Source: WTKG01 sp963735005
GTDB lineage: Bacteria; Actinomycetota; Actinomycetes; Actinomycetales; Demequinaceae
Assembly (NCBI GenBank): GCA_963735005.1
Contig: CAVTJA010000005.1
Location: forward strand, 424,739 to 488,738
DNA length: 64,000 nucleotides
Direction: 5' to 3'
Below, piece by piece: positions 8,008-18,369 of the stretch (positions are counted from its first letter, which is position 1; every line of letters begins with the position of its first letter). The notes under the pieces are model-generated. The model was not told the DNA's origin, did no database searches, and worked only from the letters and a program-made list of their open reading frames with translations. The translations under genes and the position numbers were made by a program.

Positions 8008-8775
8008 ATGACTTCACGCATTGCCACGAGAGCCCTCGCGACATTTGCCGGGGCATCGCTCATCGCACTGTCCGCGACCGTCGCATTTGCAGACGACGAG
8101 AACGATGGCACTGACTCAGGAGGCCCGTCTGGGCACACTCCTTGCGTCACCGAGACCGCTCCCTCCCCGTCGCCCTCCGCGACGACGGAAGGCCCCGCTG
8201 CAGACATCGCACACTACGTGGCCCCTGGCCGCGCCGTGAGCTTCGACCGCCCCGAGGGCAAGGGCAAGCCCGACAAGGCCGACAAGTCGCACGGCAAGTC
8301 AGGCGAGGCCCACGGCAAGCCCGACAAGGCCGACAAGACGCACGGCAAGTCAGGCGAGGCCCACGGCAAGCCCGACAAGTGCGCCAAGGCGGCCGACAAG
8401 ATCGCCCGCGACGAGCTCAAGGCGGCCATCAAGGAATCCGGCGGCAACTGGGGCATGGAGATGAGCCGTGACGCTCACGTCCGCGTCGCCACCAAGCTCG
8501 CCGCGCGCCTCGACTTCCTGCCTGAGGCTGCCAAGTCCTACGCGATCGTCGTAATGATGCAGAAGATCGGCGTGAACCTTCCCGAGGACTTCGACATCTC
8601 GACGTTGTTCCCCGAGGGATTCGACTTCGAGAAGGTCTACGCGTACATCGACGAAGTCGTGGCCTTCCACAACAAGGGCACAGACGACGACACCACGGAC
8701 GACGAGGGCGACCCTACGCCCACGCCAAGCCCCAGCCCGAGCCCCAGCCCGAGCCCCAGTCCGTCCGCAAGTTAA
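8008..8775 (+). CDS. Secreted low-complexity repeat protein
   Basis: A 255-residue protein of unknown function. A Sec signal peptide (cleavage probably after VAFA, about residue 29) leads into a Ser/Pro/Thr-rich stretch with one Cys. A basic tandem repeat of 17 residues, GKPDKADKSHGKSGEAH, begins at residue 86 and occurs twice plus a GKPDK remnant. A roughly 100-residue mixed alpha-helical domain with no recognised signature follows, then an acidic linker and a Pro-Ser tail. ATG 8008 is preceded by GGAAGGGGAG. The Lys/His/Asp-rich repeat could bind metal, polyanion or wall polymer, which is speculation. It is monocistronic with its own terminator. Confidence 0.8.
   Translation: MTSRIATRALATFAGASLIALSATVAFADDENDGTDSGGPSGHTPCVTETAPSPSPSATTEGPAADIAHYVAPGRAVSFDRPEGKGKPDKADKSHGKSGEAHGKPDKADKTHGKSGEAHGKPDKCAKAADKIARDELKAAIKESGGNWGMEMSRDAHVRVATKLAARLDFLPEAAKSYAIVVMMQKIGVNLPEDFDISTLFPEGFDFEKVYAYIDEVVAFHNKGTDDDTTDDEGDPTPTPSPSPSPSPSPSPSAS
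8263..8379 (+). repeat. 51-bp in-frame tandem repeat
   Basis: Two complete 51-base units (8263-8313 and 8314-8364) and a 15-base partial unit encode the 17-residue Lys/Asp/His-rich repeat. The units differ by one Ser/Thr codon, so the duplication is recent or is kept uniform. Confidence 0.9.
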
Positions 8776-8790
8776 ACCCACCCCGCACGA

Positions 8791-8830
8791 GACAGAGGGG
8801 CGCGACCCGCAAGGGCCGCGCCCCTCTGTC
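8791..8830 (+). terminator. Hairpin terminator after the secreted repeat protein
   Basis: GACAGAGGGGCGCG pairs perfectly with CGCGCCCCTCTGTC around a 12-base loop that itself carries CCC/GGG. There is no T-tract. It could also act for the converging uvrA-like gene ending at 8868. Confidence 0.7.
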
Positions 8831-8867
8831 ATGCGTGCCGTACCCGTGCCGACGGCCGATGACGCGG

Positions 8868-11225
<2,358 letters not shown>

Positions 11226-11294
11226 CGTGGGGCTCCTTGCCTGATCAGACACCAACCAATGGCCGGGGAGGCCGGAAGACTCCTCCGCGGGAAA

Positions 11295-11332
11295 TGGTGA
11301 TGGGCCGACCCCGCAGGGCCGACCCATCACCA
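11295..11332 (-). terminator. Terminator of sodA
   Basis: TGGTGATGGG pairs with CCCATCACCA; the loop contains GCCCTGCGGGGTC. On the minus strand TTT follows. It begins 15 bases after the sodA stop codon. Confidence 0.75.
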
Positions 11333-11346
11333 GCGAGGCATATCGC

Positions 11347-11964
11347 CTACAGGTTCACCAGCGTGGTCGCCTTGGCGTTGTCGAAGCGGCTCTGGACGTT
11401 CGCCCAGTCCACGACGTTCCACCACGCGGCGACGTAGTCCGCCTTGACGTTGCGATACTGCAGGTAGAACGCGTGCTCCCACATGTCGAGCATGAGCAGC
11501 GGGACGATGCCGGCGGGGACGTTGCCCTGCTGGTCGTAAAGCTGGAAGATGATGAGCTTCTTGCCGAGCGAGTCCCAGCCGAGGATCGACCATCCGGATC
11601 CGAAGATCGCCATGGCGGTCGCGGTGAAGTGCGCGCGGAACTTGTCGAACGATCCAAACTGGTCGTCGATCGCCGCGGCGAGGTCGCCCACGGGCTTGTC
11701 GCCGCCGTCGGGGGACATGTTCGTCCAGAAGATCGAGTGGTTGATGTGGCCGCCAAGGTGGAAGGCGAGCGCGCGCTCGATGCCAGCGACGGGCCCGAAA
11801 GCGTCGTTGTCGCGAGCGGAAGCGAGCTGCTCAAGCGCGGTGTTCACGCCGGCGACGTACGCGGCGTGGTGCTTGCTGTGGTGTAGCTCCATGATGGCGC
11901 CGTCGATGTGCGGCGCGAGGGCGCCGTAGTCATATGCGAGGTCGGGGAGCGTGTAGTCAGCCAT
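11347..11964 (-). CDS. sodA: Superoxide dismutase, Fe/Mn family
   Basis: Converts superoxide to hydrogen peroxide and oxygen in the cytosol. The 205-residue product has the four metal ligands in their usual contexts: the first His in ELHHSKHHAAYV, His in GGHINHSIFW, and Asp and His in LDMWEHAFYL. The sequence alone does not settle Mn versus Fe. AGGAG lies six bases before the ATG. It has its own terminator. It sits between the two halves of the respiratory gene set, which fits oxygen metabolism but does not imply co-transcription. Confidence 0.96.
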   Translation of the reverse strand: MADYTLPDLAYDYGALAPHIDGAIMELHHSKHHAAYVAGVNTALEQLASARDNDAFGPVAGIERALAFHLGGHINHSIFWTNMSPDGGDKPVGDLAAAIDDQFGSFDKFRAHFTATAMAIFGSGWSILGWDSLGKKLIIFQLYDQQGNVPAGIVPLLMLDMWEHAFYLQYRNVKADYVAAWWNVVDWANVQSRFDNAKATTLVNL

Positions 11965-12143
11965 AAGTCTCCTGTCCAGGGGCTCTACGCGAGCCCGATT
12001 TTCGGGTACGACACGAGCCTAGTCCCCGTGTCCAGTTCCACTAAATACCAACGCGGGCACACCCCCAGACAATCCCGCCAGGAACCCGCCAACGACGCCG
12101 CCCACGCTGTTCAGCCCCCGAGCGGCGTCTGAAGCGCACGCAT

Positions 12144-12218
12144 CTGAAAGAGGAAAACGGGCGTTGTCGAGGGGATCAAGCCTGACCGCCCCGAGCAACG
12201 CCCGTTTTCCTCTTTCAG
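12144..12218 (-). repeat. Long hairpin with conserved loop, copy 2 (3' of qcrB)
   Basis: A perfect 23-base inverted repeat: arms 12144-12166 (CTGAAAGAGGAAAACGG...) and 12196-12218, around a 29-base loop at 12167-12195. Read in the qcrB direction, the loop is CTCGGGGCGG..., identical to the loop after ctaF apart from one internal substitution and its last bases. The left arm starts three bases after the qcrB TAA, and the orientation relative to the upstream gene is the same as for ctaF. The stems share nothing. The rest of the gap to sodA (11965-12143) shows no gene. Confidence 0.88.
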
Positions 12219-12221
12219 CCC

Positions 12222-13817
12222 TTAGTGGTGCTCAGCCTCCGCGAGCTCCGTTCGGGTCACCGGCTCCACCCGATCCTCGAAGTAGAACCGCGACATTGCC
12301 GCGCGCGCCTTCTTGAAGCGCCACCATGGCTGCTGAACCCCGTGGTCGTTGAGCTTGTCGCCAAAGTCGAGCGGCCGCTCCACGTCGTGCTGGACGCGAA
12401 CCCAGATCTCCTGGTCGTCGAGGGGCTTGTGAACCTCGCGGTACTCGCCCTCCTCGGACCGGACGATGCGGCCCGTCTCATGCCCGTGCAGGACCAGTTC
12501 GCGGTCCTTGCGCTGAAGGCCAAAGCAGATGCGCTTGGTGGCCCAGAAGGCGAACACCGGGAGCACGAACAGCAGCACGCGGAAGCCCCACGTGAGCGCG
12601 TTGATGGACATCGAGAAGTAGCCCGCGATGATGTCGTTCGAGCCAGCGAGCACCAGCACCAGGTAGAACGCGATCATCGCGACGCCGAGGCCCGTGCGGG
12701 TGGGAGCGTTGCGCGGGCGGTCGAGAACGTGGCGCTCGCCGCGGTCCTTGGTTGCCATCGCCTCGATGAACGGATAGAGGGCCTGGACCGTGAAGATGAT
12801 GCCCGGCAACAGCGCGCCTGGTAGCAGCACGTTCAGCGAGAAGGTGTAGTCGCCGAGGTTCCATTCCCAGTTGGGCGTCATGCGCAGCGCGCCCTCGAGG
12901 AACAGCATGTACCAGTCGGGCTGAGCACCCGCGGACACCGGTGAGGGGTCGTACGGCCCATAGTTCCATACCGGGTTGATGGTTAGCGTCGCCGCGAGCA
13001 GCGCGATCACGCCGAACACGATGAAGAAGAAGCCGCCAGCCTTGGCCGTATACACGGGGAACAGCGGCAAGCCCACGACGTTCTTGTGTGTGCGGCCCCC
13101 GGCCGGGTACTGGGTGTGCTTATGCACAAACACGAGCAGCAGGTGCACGCCGATCAACCCGAGGATGACGGCCGGGACCAGCAGGACGTGGAACGTGTAC
13201 AGCCTCGGGATCAGGGCGTCGCCAGGGAACTCTCCGCCAAACATCCAGTACGAGATGCGTGAGCCGAGCAGCGGGATGGATCGCATGACGCCGTCGAGGA
13301 TGCGCAGGCCGTTGCCGGACAGGACGTCGTCCGGGAGCGAGTAGCCAGAGAAGCCCGCGAGCAGCGACGTGACCAGGATGGTAAAGCCCACCACCCAGTT
13401 GATCTCGCGCGGCTTGCGGAAGGCGCCCGTGAAGAACACGCGCAGCATGTGGACCATGAGCGACGCGGTGAACATCAGCGCGGCCCAGTGGTGCATCTGG
13501 CGCATCAAGAGGCCACCGCGCACGTCGAACGATAGATGTAGCGTGGACGAGAACGCCTCGGACATCTGGACGCCCTGCATGGTCTCGTACGCACCGTCAT
13601 AGTGCACCTCGTTGAGCGACGGCACAAAGTAGCCAGTAAGGAACACGCCGGTGATCAGCAGCACGATGAACGAGTACAGCGCAATCTCGCCCAGCAGGAA
13701 CGACCAGTGGTCAGGGAAGAGCTTGCGTGAGAAGAACTTGACGAAGCCCGCGATCGACGTGCGGTCGTCAAGGTAGCTAGCGGAGGCGCCGACGGCGCGA
13801 TTGACCTTCGTGCCCAT
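12222..13817 (-). CDS. qcrB: Cytochrome bc1 complex cytochrome b subunit (QcrB)
   Basis: The di-haem b subunit that oxidises menaquinol and passes electrons to the Rieske protein and QcrC. It has 531 residues with the long C-terminal extension of actinobacterial QcrB. The haem-ligand region is visible in RQMHHWAALMF and YTFHVLLVP, and the quinol-site motif appears as PDWYML, a normal actinobacterial variant. ATG 13817 overlaps the qcrA stop by one base (TAATG), so the longer upstream frame is rejected. It is the last gene of ctaE-qcrCAB; the conserved-loop hairpin follows its stop directly. Confidence 0.97.
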   Translation of the reverse strand: MGTKVNRAVGASASYLDDRTSIAGFVKFFSRKLFPDHWSFLLGEIALYSFIVLLITGVFLTGYFVPSLNEVHYDGAYETMQGVQMSEAFSSTLHLSFDVRGGLLMRQMHHWAALMFTASLMVHMLRVFFTGAFRKPREINWVVGFTILVTSLLAGFSGYSLPDDVLSGNGLRILDGVMRSIPLLGSRISYWMFGGEFPGDALIPRLYTFHVLLVPAVILGLIGVHLLLVFVHKHTQYPAGGRTHKNVVGLPLFPVYTAKAGGFFFIVFGVIALLAATLTINPVWNYGPYDPSPVSAGAQPDWYMLFLEGALRMTPNWEWNLGDYTFSLNVLLPGALLPGIIFTVQALYPFIEAMATKDRGERHVLDRPRNAPTRTGLGVAMIAFYLVLVLAGSNDIIAGYFSMSINALTWGFRVLLFVLPVFAFWATKRICFGLQRKDRELVLHGHETGRIVRSEEGEYREVHKPLDDQEIWVRVQHDVERPLDFGDKLNDHGVQQPWWRFKKARAAMSRFYFEDRVEPVTRTELAEAEHH

Positions 13818-14839
13818 TACTTGAGGCCCCTTTCGACGTCCTTGGCGAGCTTTCGGCGCTCCCAGAACGACGGGCCGATCGGCTCGTTGAAGTCGTCGTT
13901 CGCCACGATGTAGCCCTCCGAGTCCACCGAGATCGGCAGCTGGGGGAGCGGCCGCTTGGCCGGGCCGAAGATGACCTTGGCGCCGTCTGCGACGTCGAAG
14001 GTTGACTGGTGGCACGGGCACAGCAAGTGGTGAGTGTTCTGCTCGTACAGCGCGACGGGGCAGCCCACGTGGGTGCACACCTTGGAGTACGCGATGATGC
14101 CGTTGAAGGACCAGTCCTCGCGGCCGGGAACGATCTTCAGCTTGTCTTCCGGGATCCGGAGGAGCAGGACGATCGCCTTCGCCTTTTCTTCGAGGACGTT
14201 CTCGACGTCGTGGAGGCCGTCGGGGATGACGTGGAAGACCGAGCCCTCGGTGACGTCGGCTGCCTTGATGGGGGCGCCGTCAGGGTCGCGCGTGAGGCGC
14301 AGGCCCTTTCGCCACATCGTGTGACCGAACTTCTTGACGTCGTAGTCGCCGCCAAGGTTGCCGATCATCGGAATCAGGATCGCGAGCGGTGCGACGGCGA
14401 GTGCGGTCACCATCGTGGCCTTGAGGAGGCTGCGGCGACCCATGCCGACGCCTGAGTCTTCCGCGCCATCCTTGAGCATCTGGACGGCGACTTCGCGGGT
14501 GTCGTCGCTTGATCGCATCGGGTGGCGTTCTTCGGTCATTTCCTTGTCGCGCATGAGCGTCTTTGCCCAGTGGATCGCGCCGGCACCGATGCCGAACATG
14601 CCGGCGAAGATGCCAAGACCGAGCAGCATGTTCATGCGCTGAATCTCGGTCGGGGAGTCGCCCAGGGGCACCGCGAAGTACGCGTAGAGGGCTAGCACCG
14701 TGCCAGCGATCGAGAACAGCAGGAGGCCAACCGCCTGCCTCTCGGCGCGCTTGGCCGCCTTGGGGTCGACATCGGCCCTACGCGGGCTGTGGTGCTCGAC
14801 TCCCGGGTCCTTGAACGTGGTTTCCTTCGTCTCGGTCAT
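13817..14839 (-). CDS. qcrA: Rieske iron-sulfur protein of the bc1 complex (QcrA)
   Basis: Carries electrons from menaquinol to the cytochrome c subunit. Of 340 residues, the N-terminal part has three membrane segments (actinobacterial QcrA differs from the one-helix mitochondrial form), the third preceded by a GRRSLLKA twin-Arg-like motif. The C-terminal Rieske domain has CTHVGC and CPCHQSTFD, the Cys/His cluster ligands. ATG 14839 overlaps the qcrC stop (ATGA), which decides the start against a GTG 21 bases upstream. Confidence 0.97.
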   Translation of the reverse strand: MTETKETTFKDPGVEHHSPRRADVDPKAAKRAERQAVGLLLFSIAGTVLALYAYFAVPLGDSPTEIQRMNMLLGLGIFAGMFGIGAGAIHWAKTLMRDKEMTEERHPMRSSDDTREVAVQMLKDGAEDSGVGMGRRSLLKATMVTALAVAPLAILIPMIGNLGGDYDVKKFGHTMWRKGLRLTRDPDGAPIKAADVTEGSVFHVIPDGLHDVENVLEEKAKAIVLLLRIPEDKLKIVPGREDWSFNGIIAYSKVCTHVGCPVALYEQNTHHLLCPCHQSTFDVADGAKVIFGPAKRPLPQLPISVDSEGYIVANDDFNEPIGPSFWERRKLAKDVERGLK

Positions 14840-15618
14840 GACGAGCGTGCTCCTACCCAAACCGTGATGCTTACGATGAGTCCAAGTCCGACGATCCAGA
14901 GCCAGACGGCCTCGCTGACGGGGCCGACCGCTCCGAGCCCAAGGCCGCCGGGCGAACCCTCGCGCTGGAACTCGAGGAACGCGATGATGTCGCGCTTCTT
15001 CTCGGTCGGGATGTTGTTGTTGTTAAAGACGGGCATGTTCGACGGGCCGGTGAGCATGGCCTCGTAGATGTATTGAGAGTCCGTGTCCCACAGCGACGGG
15101 GCGTACTTGCCCTCCGTCAGTACGCCGCCGCCGCCCACGGAGCCGTGGCACATGGCGCAGTTGGTGCGGAACAGGAGAGCGCCGTTCGCGGCGTCTCCGA
15201 GGGCGCCGTCGTGCTCCTCCGCCGTGGGGACGGCGGGGCCGTCGCCGAGGCTCGCGACGAATGCGCCGAGCTTGGCGCGGTCCGCCGCCGTGAACTGCAC
15301 CTGCTTGGCGATGGCCTGCTGGCCCGAGATGACCGCAGGCATGCGGCCAGTACCAACCTGGAAGTCAACTGCTGCGGCGCCGACGCCCACAAGTGAGGGA
15401 GCGACCTCGCTGCCGCCGGCCTGCAGGCCGTGGCAGGACGCGCAGTTTGCGGCGAAGAGCTTCTGGCCATCTTCGATATCCGTCGCCGAATATTCGGTGG
15501 TGGCCTGCGCGGGTGTCGCCGTGGCAAGCGCGTAAATTCCGGCGATCAAGCCGAGCAGGAGCGCCACGACCACGAGCGGTGCGGCACGGTGATAGCGCCG
15601 AGCGGCAAAAGAATGCAT
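14836..15618 (-). CDS. qcrC: Dihaem cytochrome c subunit of the bc1 complex (QcrC)
   Basis: Membrane-anchored cytochrome cc of the bc1-aa3 supercomplex; it replaces soluble cytochrome c by handing electrons straight to CuA. The 260-residue product has an N-terminal hydrophobic segment (about 13-35), CASCHG (about 59) and CAMCHG (about 155) haem-binding motifs, and a C-terminal anchor helix. Met ligands are plausible in GRMPAV and SNMPVF. The start follows ctaE by 8 bases; the stop overlaps the qcrA start. Confidence 0.97.
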   Translation of the reverse strand: MHSFAARRYHRAAPLVVVALLLGLIAGIYALATATPAQATTEYSATDIEDGQKLFAANCASCHGLQAGGSEVAPSLVGVGAAAVDFQVGTGRMPAVISGQQAIAKQVQFTAADRAKLGAFVASLGDGPAVPTAEEHDGALGDAANGALLFRTNCAMCHGSVGGGGVLTEGKYAPSLWDTDSQYIYEAMLTGPSNMPVFNNNNIPTEKKRDIIAFLEFQREGSPGGLGLGAVGPVSEAVWLWIVGLGLIVSITVWVGARSS

Positions 15619-15626
15619 CGTTTTCC

Positions 15627-16256
15627 CTACTTCAGAACGTAGATGACGAGGAACAGGCCGATCCAGACCACGTCGACGAAGTGCCAGTAGTACGACACGA
15701 CGATGGTGGTGAGGGCTTCGTGCTCGCCGAACCGCTTGGCGACGAACGATCGGCCAAGGACGAAGATCATGGCGATGAGGCCGCCGACAACGTGAAGGCC
15801 GTGGAAGCCGGTCGCGAGGAAGAACACCGATCCGTACGTGCTTGCGGAGATGCTGATGCCCTCACTGACGAGGTTCGCGTACTCGTATACCTGGCCGGCG
15901 ACGAACACCGAACCCATCAGGTAGGTCAGCACCAGCCATTCGTGCATGCCCCAGGAGCGCAGGTTCAGCAGCGAACCGGTGCGGCGGCGCTGGAAGCGCT
16001 CCGCCGCGAACACCGCCGCCTGGCACGTGAACGACGAACCCACCAGGATCAGGGTGTTCGTCAACGCGTAGGGGATGTTCAGATGGGGGGTCGAATCCGC
16101 CCACTGTTCCGGGGCCAGCGATCGATGAGTGAAGTACATCGCGAACAAGCCCGCGAAGAACATCAACTCGCTCGAAAGCCAGACGATCGTGCCGACTGCA
16201 ACCCTGTTTGGGCGGGTCGCGTGGATGGGATTGGTCAAGGACGCCACTTGTGCCAT
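15627..16256 (-). CDS. ctaE: Cytochrome c oxidase subunit III (CtaE)
   Basis: A 209-residue five-helix subunit III with family motifs VWLSSELMFFAGLFAMYFT, FLATGFHGLHV and YYWHFVDVVW. It stabilises subunit I. ATG 16256 is chosen because a CATAAT hexamer lies exactly six bases upstream and there is no Shine-Dalgarno; the frame continues upstream, but that extension shows no family similarity. First gene of ctaE-qcrC-qcrA-qcrB. Confidence 0.95.
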   Translation of the reverse strand: MAQVASLTNPIHATRPNRVAVGTIVWLSSELMFFAGLFAMYFTHRSLAPEQWADSTPHLNIPYALTNTLILVGSSFTCQAAVFAAERFQRRRTGSLLNLRSWGMHEWLVLTYLMGSVFVAGQVYEYANLVSEGISISASTYGSVFFLATGFHGLHVVGGLIAMIFVLGRSFVAKRFGEHEALTTIVVSYYWHFVDVVWIGLFLVIYVLK

Positions 16257-16262
16257 GCAGAC

Positions 16263-16268
16263 ATTATG
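16263..16268 (-). promoter_or_regulatory. -10 hexamer of leaderless ctaE-qcrCAB operon
   Basis: CATAAT on the minus strand, six bases upstream of the ctaE ATG. The receiver gene starts divergently at 16348, so the intervening 91 bases hold both control regions. Confidence 0.6.
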
Positions 16269-16347
16269 GCCTAGTCGGAGGGTCGGGCGTGCCTCATTTG
16301 GCGGCATGGTGGCCCCGGGGCCCTTTCGTCGTGCCAAAATGGGCAAC

Positions 16348-16773
16348 ATGACCGAACTGGCGACGACCGACGGCGCCGCGGTGGCCTCCACTCGCGCGCG
16401 GATCCTCCTCTACAGCGACGACCGCTCCGTGCGTGAGCAAGTGCAGTTCGCCGTGGGCCCTAAGACACACGACCGCCACGTGCGATGGACCGAGGTCGCG
16501 ACCCACGCCGCCGTGCTCGGCGAACTCGACGCGCACGACTTCGACCTGGTGATTCTTGACGGCGAGGCCGCGAAGTCCGGGGGCATGGGAATCTGCCGCC
16601 AGATGAAGCACGAGATCTTCAACTGCCCGCCCGTTCTGCTGCTCGTAGGCCGGCCGGACGACGCCTGGCTCGCCACGTGGTCGGAGGCCGACGCGGCGGT
16701 GTCGCATCCGCTCGATGCCTTTGAGGTCAAGGCCGCTGTCGACGAGTTCTTCGCAACGGCGGACGCCAACTAG
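16348..16773 (+). CDS. Stand-alone receiver-like protein
   Basis: A 141-residue protein resembling a CheY/response-regulator receiver domain with no output domain. It has the acidic pair (YSDD) after strand 1 and the phosphoacceptor-type Asp in LVILDGEA. The conserved Lys of the usual KP-[FL] motif appears replaced (VSHPLDAFE), so phospho-signalling may be altered or absent. Two in-frame ATGs (16339 and 16348) are possible; the second is preferred because CAAAAT lies seven bases before it. It is divergent from ctaE and precedes trpD. What it regulates is unknown. Confidence 0.7.
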   Translation: MTELATTDGAAVASTRARILLYSDDRSVREQVQFAVGPKTHDRHVRWTEVATHAAVLGELDAHDFDLVILDGEAAKSGGMGICRQMKHEIFNCPPVLLLVGRPDDAWLATWSEADAAVSHPLDAFEVKAAVDEFFATADAN

Positions 16774-16819
16774 TTCGACGTTCAGCACAATCGCCCGCAC
16801 ACGACTCAGGGGGACAAAG

Positions 16820-17863
16820 ATGGCAACGTGGCCAGAACTGCTCGGGCGCGTGATGCGTCGTGAGGACCTGACGAGCGCCGACACCACGTGGCTGATGGAC
16901 CAGGTGCTCACCGACAAGGCGACGCCCGTCGGCCTGTCCGCGCTACTGGCGGCGCTACGCACCAAGGGCGAGACCATCGACGAGGTGCAGGGCCTAGTGG
17001 CCGCGATGCTCGCGCACGCGAAGCGGATCACCATCGACGGACGCTGCGTTGATGTGGTGGGCACGGGTGGCGACGGCCACCACACGGTGAACGTGTCGAC
17101 CATGGCGTCGATCGTGGTGGCCGCGACCGGACTCACCGTCGTCAAGCACGGGAATCGCGCGGCCTCGTCAAAGTCGGGAAGCGCCGACGTGCTTGGCGAG
17201 CTTGGGGTCAGGCTCGACCTGTCGCCGGAGCGGGTCGCGCAGGTTGCCCAGGAGGCCGGCATCACTTTCTGCTTCGCGATGGTGTTCCACCCGGCGATGC
17301 GCTTCGCTGGCCCCATCCGCGCCGAATTGGGCGTACCCACGACCTTCAACATCCTGGGCCCGCTGACGAACCCCGCCCAGCCCGCCGCGTCGGCCATTGG
17401 CGCCGCAAGCCTCGAACTCGCTCCGGTGATGGCGGGCGTGCTCGCGGGCCAGGGCCGCGACGGCCTTGTGTTCCGCAACGACGACGGCCTGGACGAGCTC
17501 GCCGCCACCGCGAAGGCCTCCGTCTGGGAGGTGCGCGGGGGAGAGGTCTCAAAGTCCACGCTCGACCCGGTCGCGGACCTCGGCGTCGCGCCCATCTCGA
17601 TCGACGACCTGCGCGGCGGCGAGGCGAGAGAAAACGCCGCGATCGCGCGCCGCGTCTTTGACGGCGAACCGGGGCCGGTCTCCGAGACGGTCGCGCTCAA
17701 TGCGGCGGCGGGCCTGGTGGCCGACGGCACGCTGCCCGGCACGGCTGACGGATCGCTTGAGGACCGCATGCAGGCCGCTCTCGGTCACGCGCGTGGAGCG
17801 ATCGCGAACGGCGAGGCGCGCGAGGTGCTCGCCCGGTGGGTCAAGGCAAGTTCGAAGTCCTAG
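16820..17863 (+). CDS. trpD: Anthranilate phosphoribosyltransferase (TrpD)
   Basis: Transfers phosphoribosyl from PRPP to anthranilate in tryptophan synthesis. The 347-residue product shows VVGTGGDGHHTVNVST (PRPP/Mg binding, about residue 75), KHGNRAASSKSGSADVLGELG and the FNILGPLTNPA region. AGGGGGAC precedes ATG 16820. No other trp gene is in the window. From memory Rv2192c (trpD) also lies beside ctaE in M. tuberculosis, so this placement is ancestral. Confidence 0.96.
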   Translation: MATWPELLGRVMRREDLTSADTTWLMDQVLTDKATPVGLSALLAALRTKGETIDEVQGLVAAMLAHAKRITIDGRCVDVVGTGGDGHHTVNVSTMASIVVAATGLTVVKHGNRAASSKSGSADVLGELGVRLDLSPERVAQVAQEAGITFCFAMVFHPAMRFAGPIRAELGVPTTFNILGPLTNPAQPAASAIGAASLELAPVMAGVLAGQGRDGLVFRNDDGLDELAATAKASVWEVRGGEVSKSTLDPVADLGVAPISIDDLRGGEARENAAIARRVFDGEPGPVSETVALNAAAGLVADGTLPGTADGSLEDRMQAALGHARGAIANGEAREVLARWVKASSKS

Positions 17864-17868
17864 CGGAG

Positions 17869-18369
17869 ATGACCACGGACGAGCCAGGGGCGCGCGCGGA
17901 GGGCCTGCACGCGGCTGCGGGCGCGAACCATCCCCACCGGGTTGTCGAGCTGCTCGACGGCGGCGCCGCGCCAGACGAATTCGACCCCGCAGGCTCGGCC
18001 CCACTGCACTACGCGGCGGCGACGGGCGCGTACGAGGCCGCCCGGGCGCTCATTGATCGCCGCGCCGATGTCGACATTCAGGACGCGAAGGGGCGCACCC
18101 CGCTGCTCATCGCCGTCGAGAGTTTCGACGGGCAAGGGTCCTTCATCGAGCTACTGCGGTTCGCGGGCGCGAACCCGCACGCCGCAGACGTCGACGGCCG
18201 CACGCCGGTTGCAGTCGCGCGCGAGGCCGGGGGAGCGGTGGCAAGGTACTTCGCCTCGATCCGTGAGCTTCCGGTGATTCCAGTGTTCGAGGACGAGCAG
18301 CCCGAGGCTAGCGACGCTCCACCTCAGCGACGAGGCCTCGATCGGCTCGGATGGCGTCGATCCACCTGA
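17869..18369 (+). CDS. Ankyrin-repeat protein
   Basis: A 166-residue protein with about three ankyrin repeats (visible as GSAPLHYAAATGAYEAARAL, KGRTPLLIAVES and DGRTPVAVAREAGG), likely a protein-binding scaffold. ATG 17869 follows the trpD stop by five bases with GCGGAG before it, so it is probably co-transcribed. Its last 62 bases overlap the convergent exonuclease gene, and the final 20 or so residues are Arg-rich and unlike an ankyrin end. The true stop may be earlier if a base is miscalled. Confidence 0.8.
   Translation: MTTDEPGARAEGLHAAAGANHPHRVVELLDGGAAPDEFDPAGSAPLHYAAATGAYEAARALIDRRADVDIQDAKGRTPLLIAVESFDGQGSFIELLRFAGANPHAADVDGRTPVAVAREAGGAVARYFASIRELPVIPVFEDEQPEASDAPPQRRGLDRLGWRRST

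Noticed and set aside
8263..8379. Short tandem repeats considered as a CRISPR array
   Set aside because: Units abut without spacers, keep the reading frame and lie inside a secreted-protein gene.
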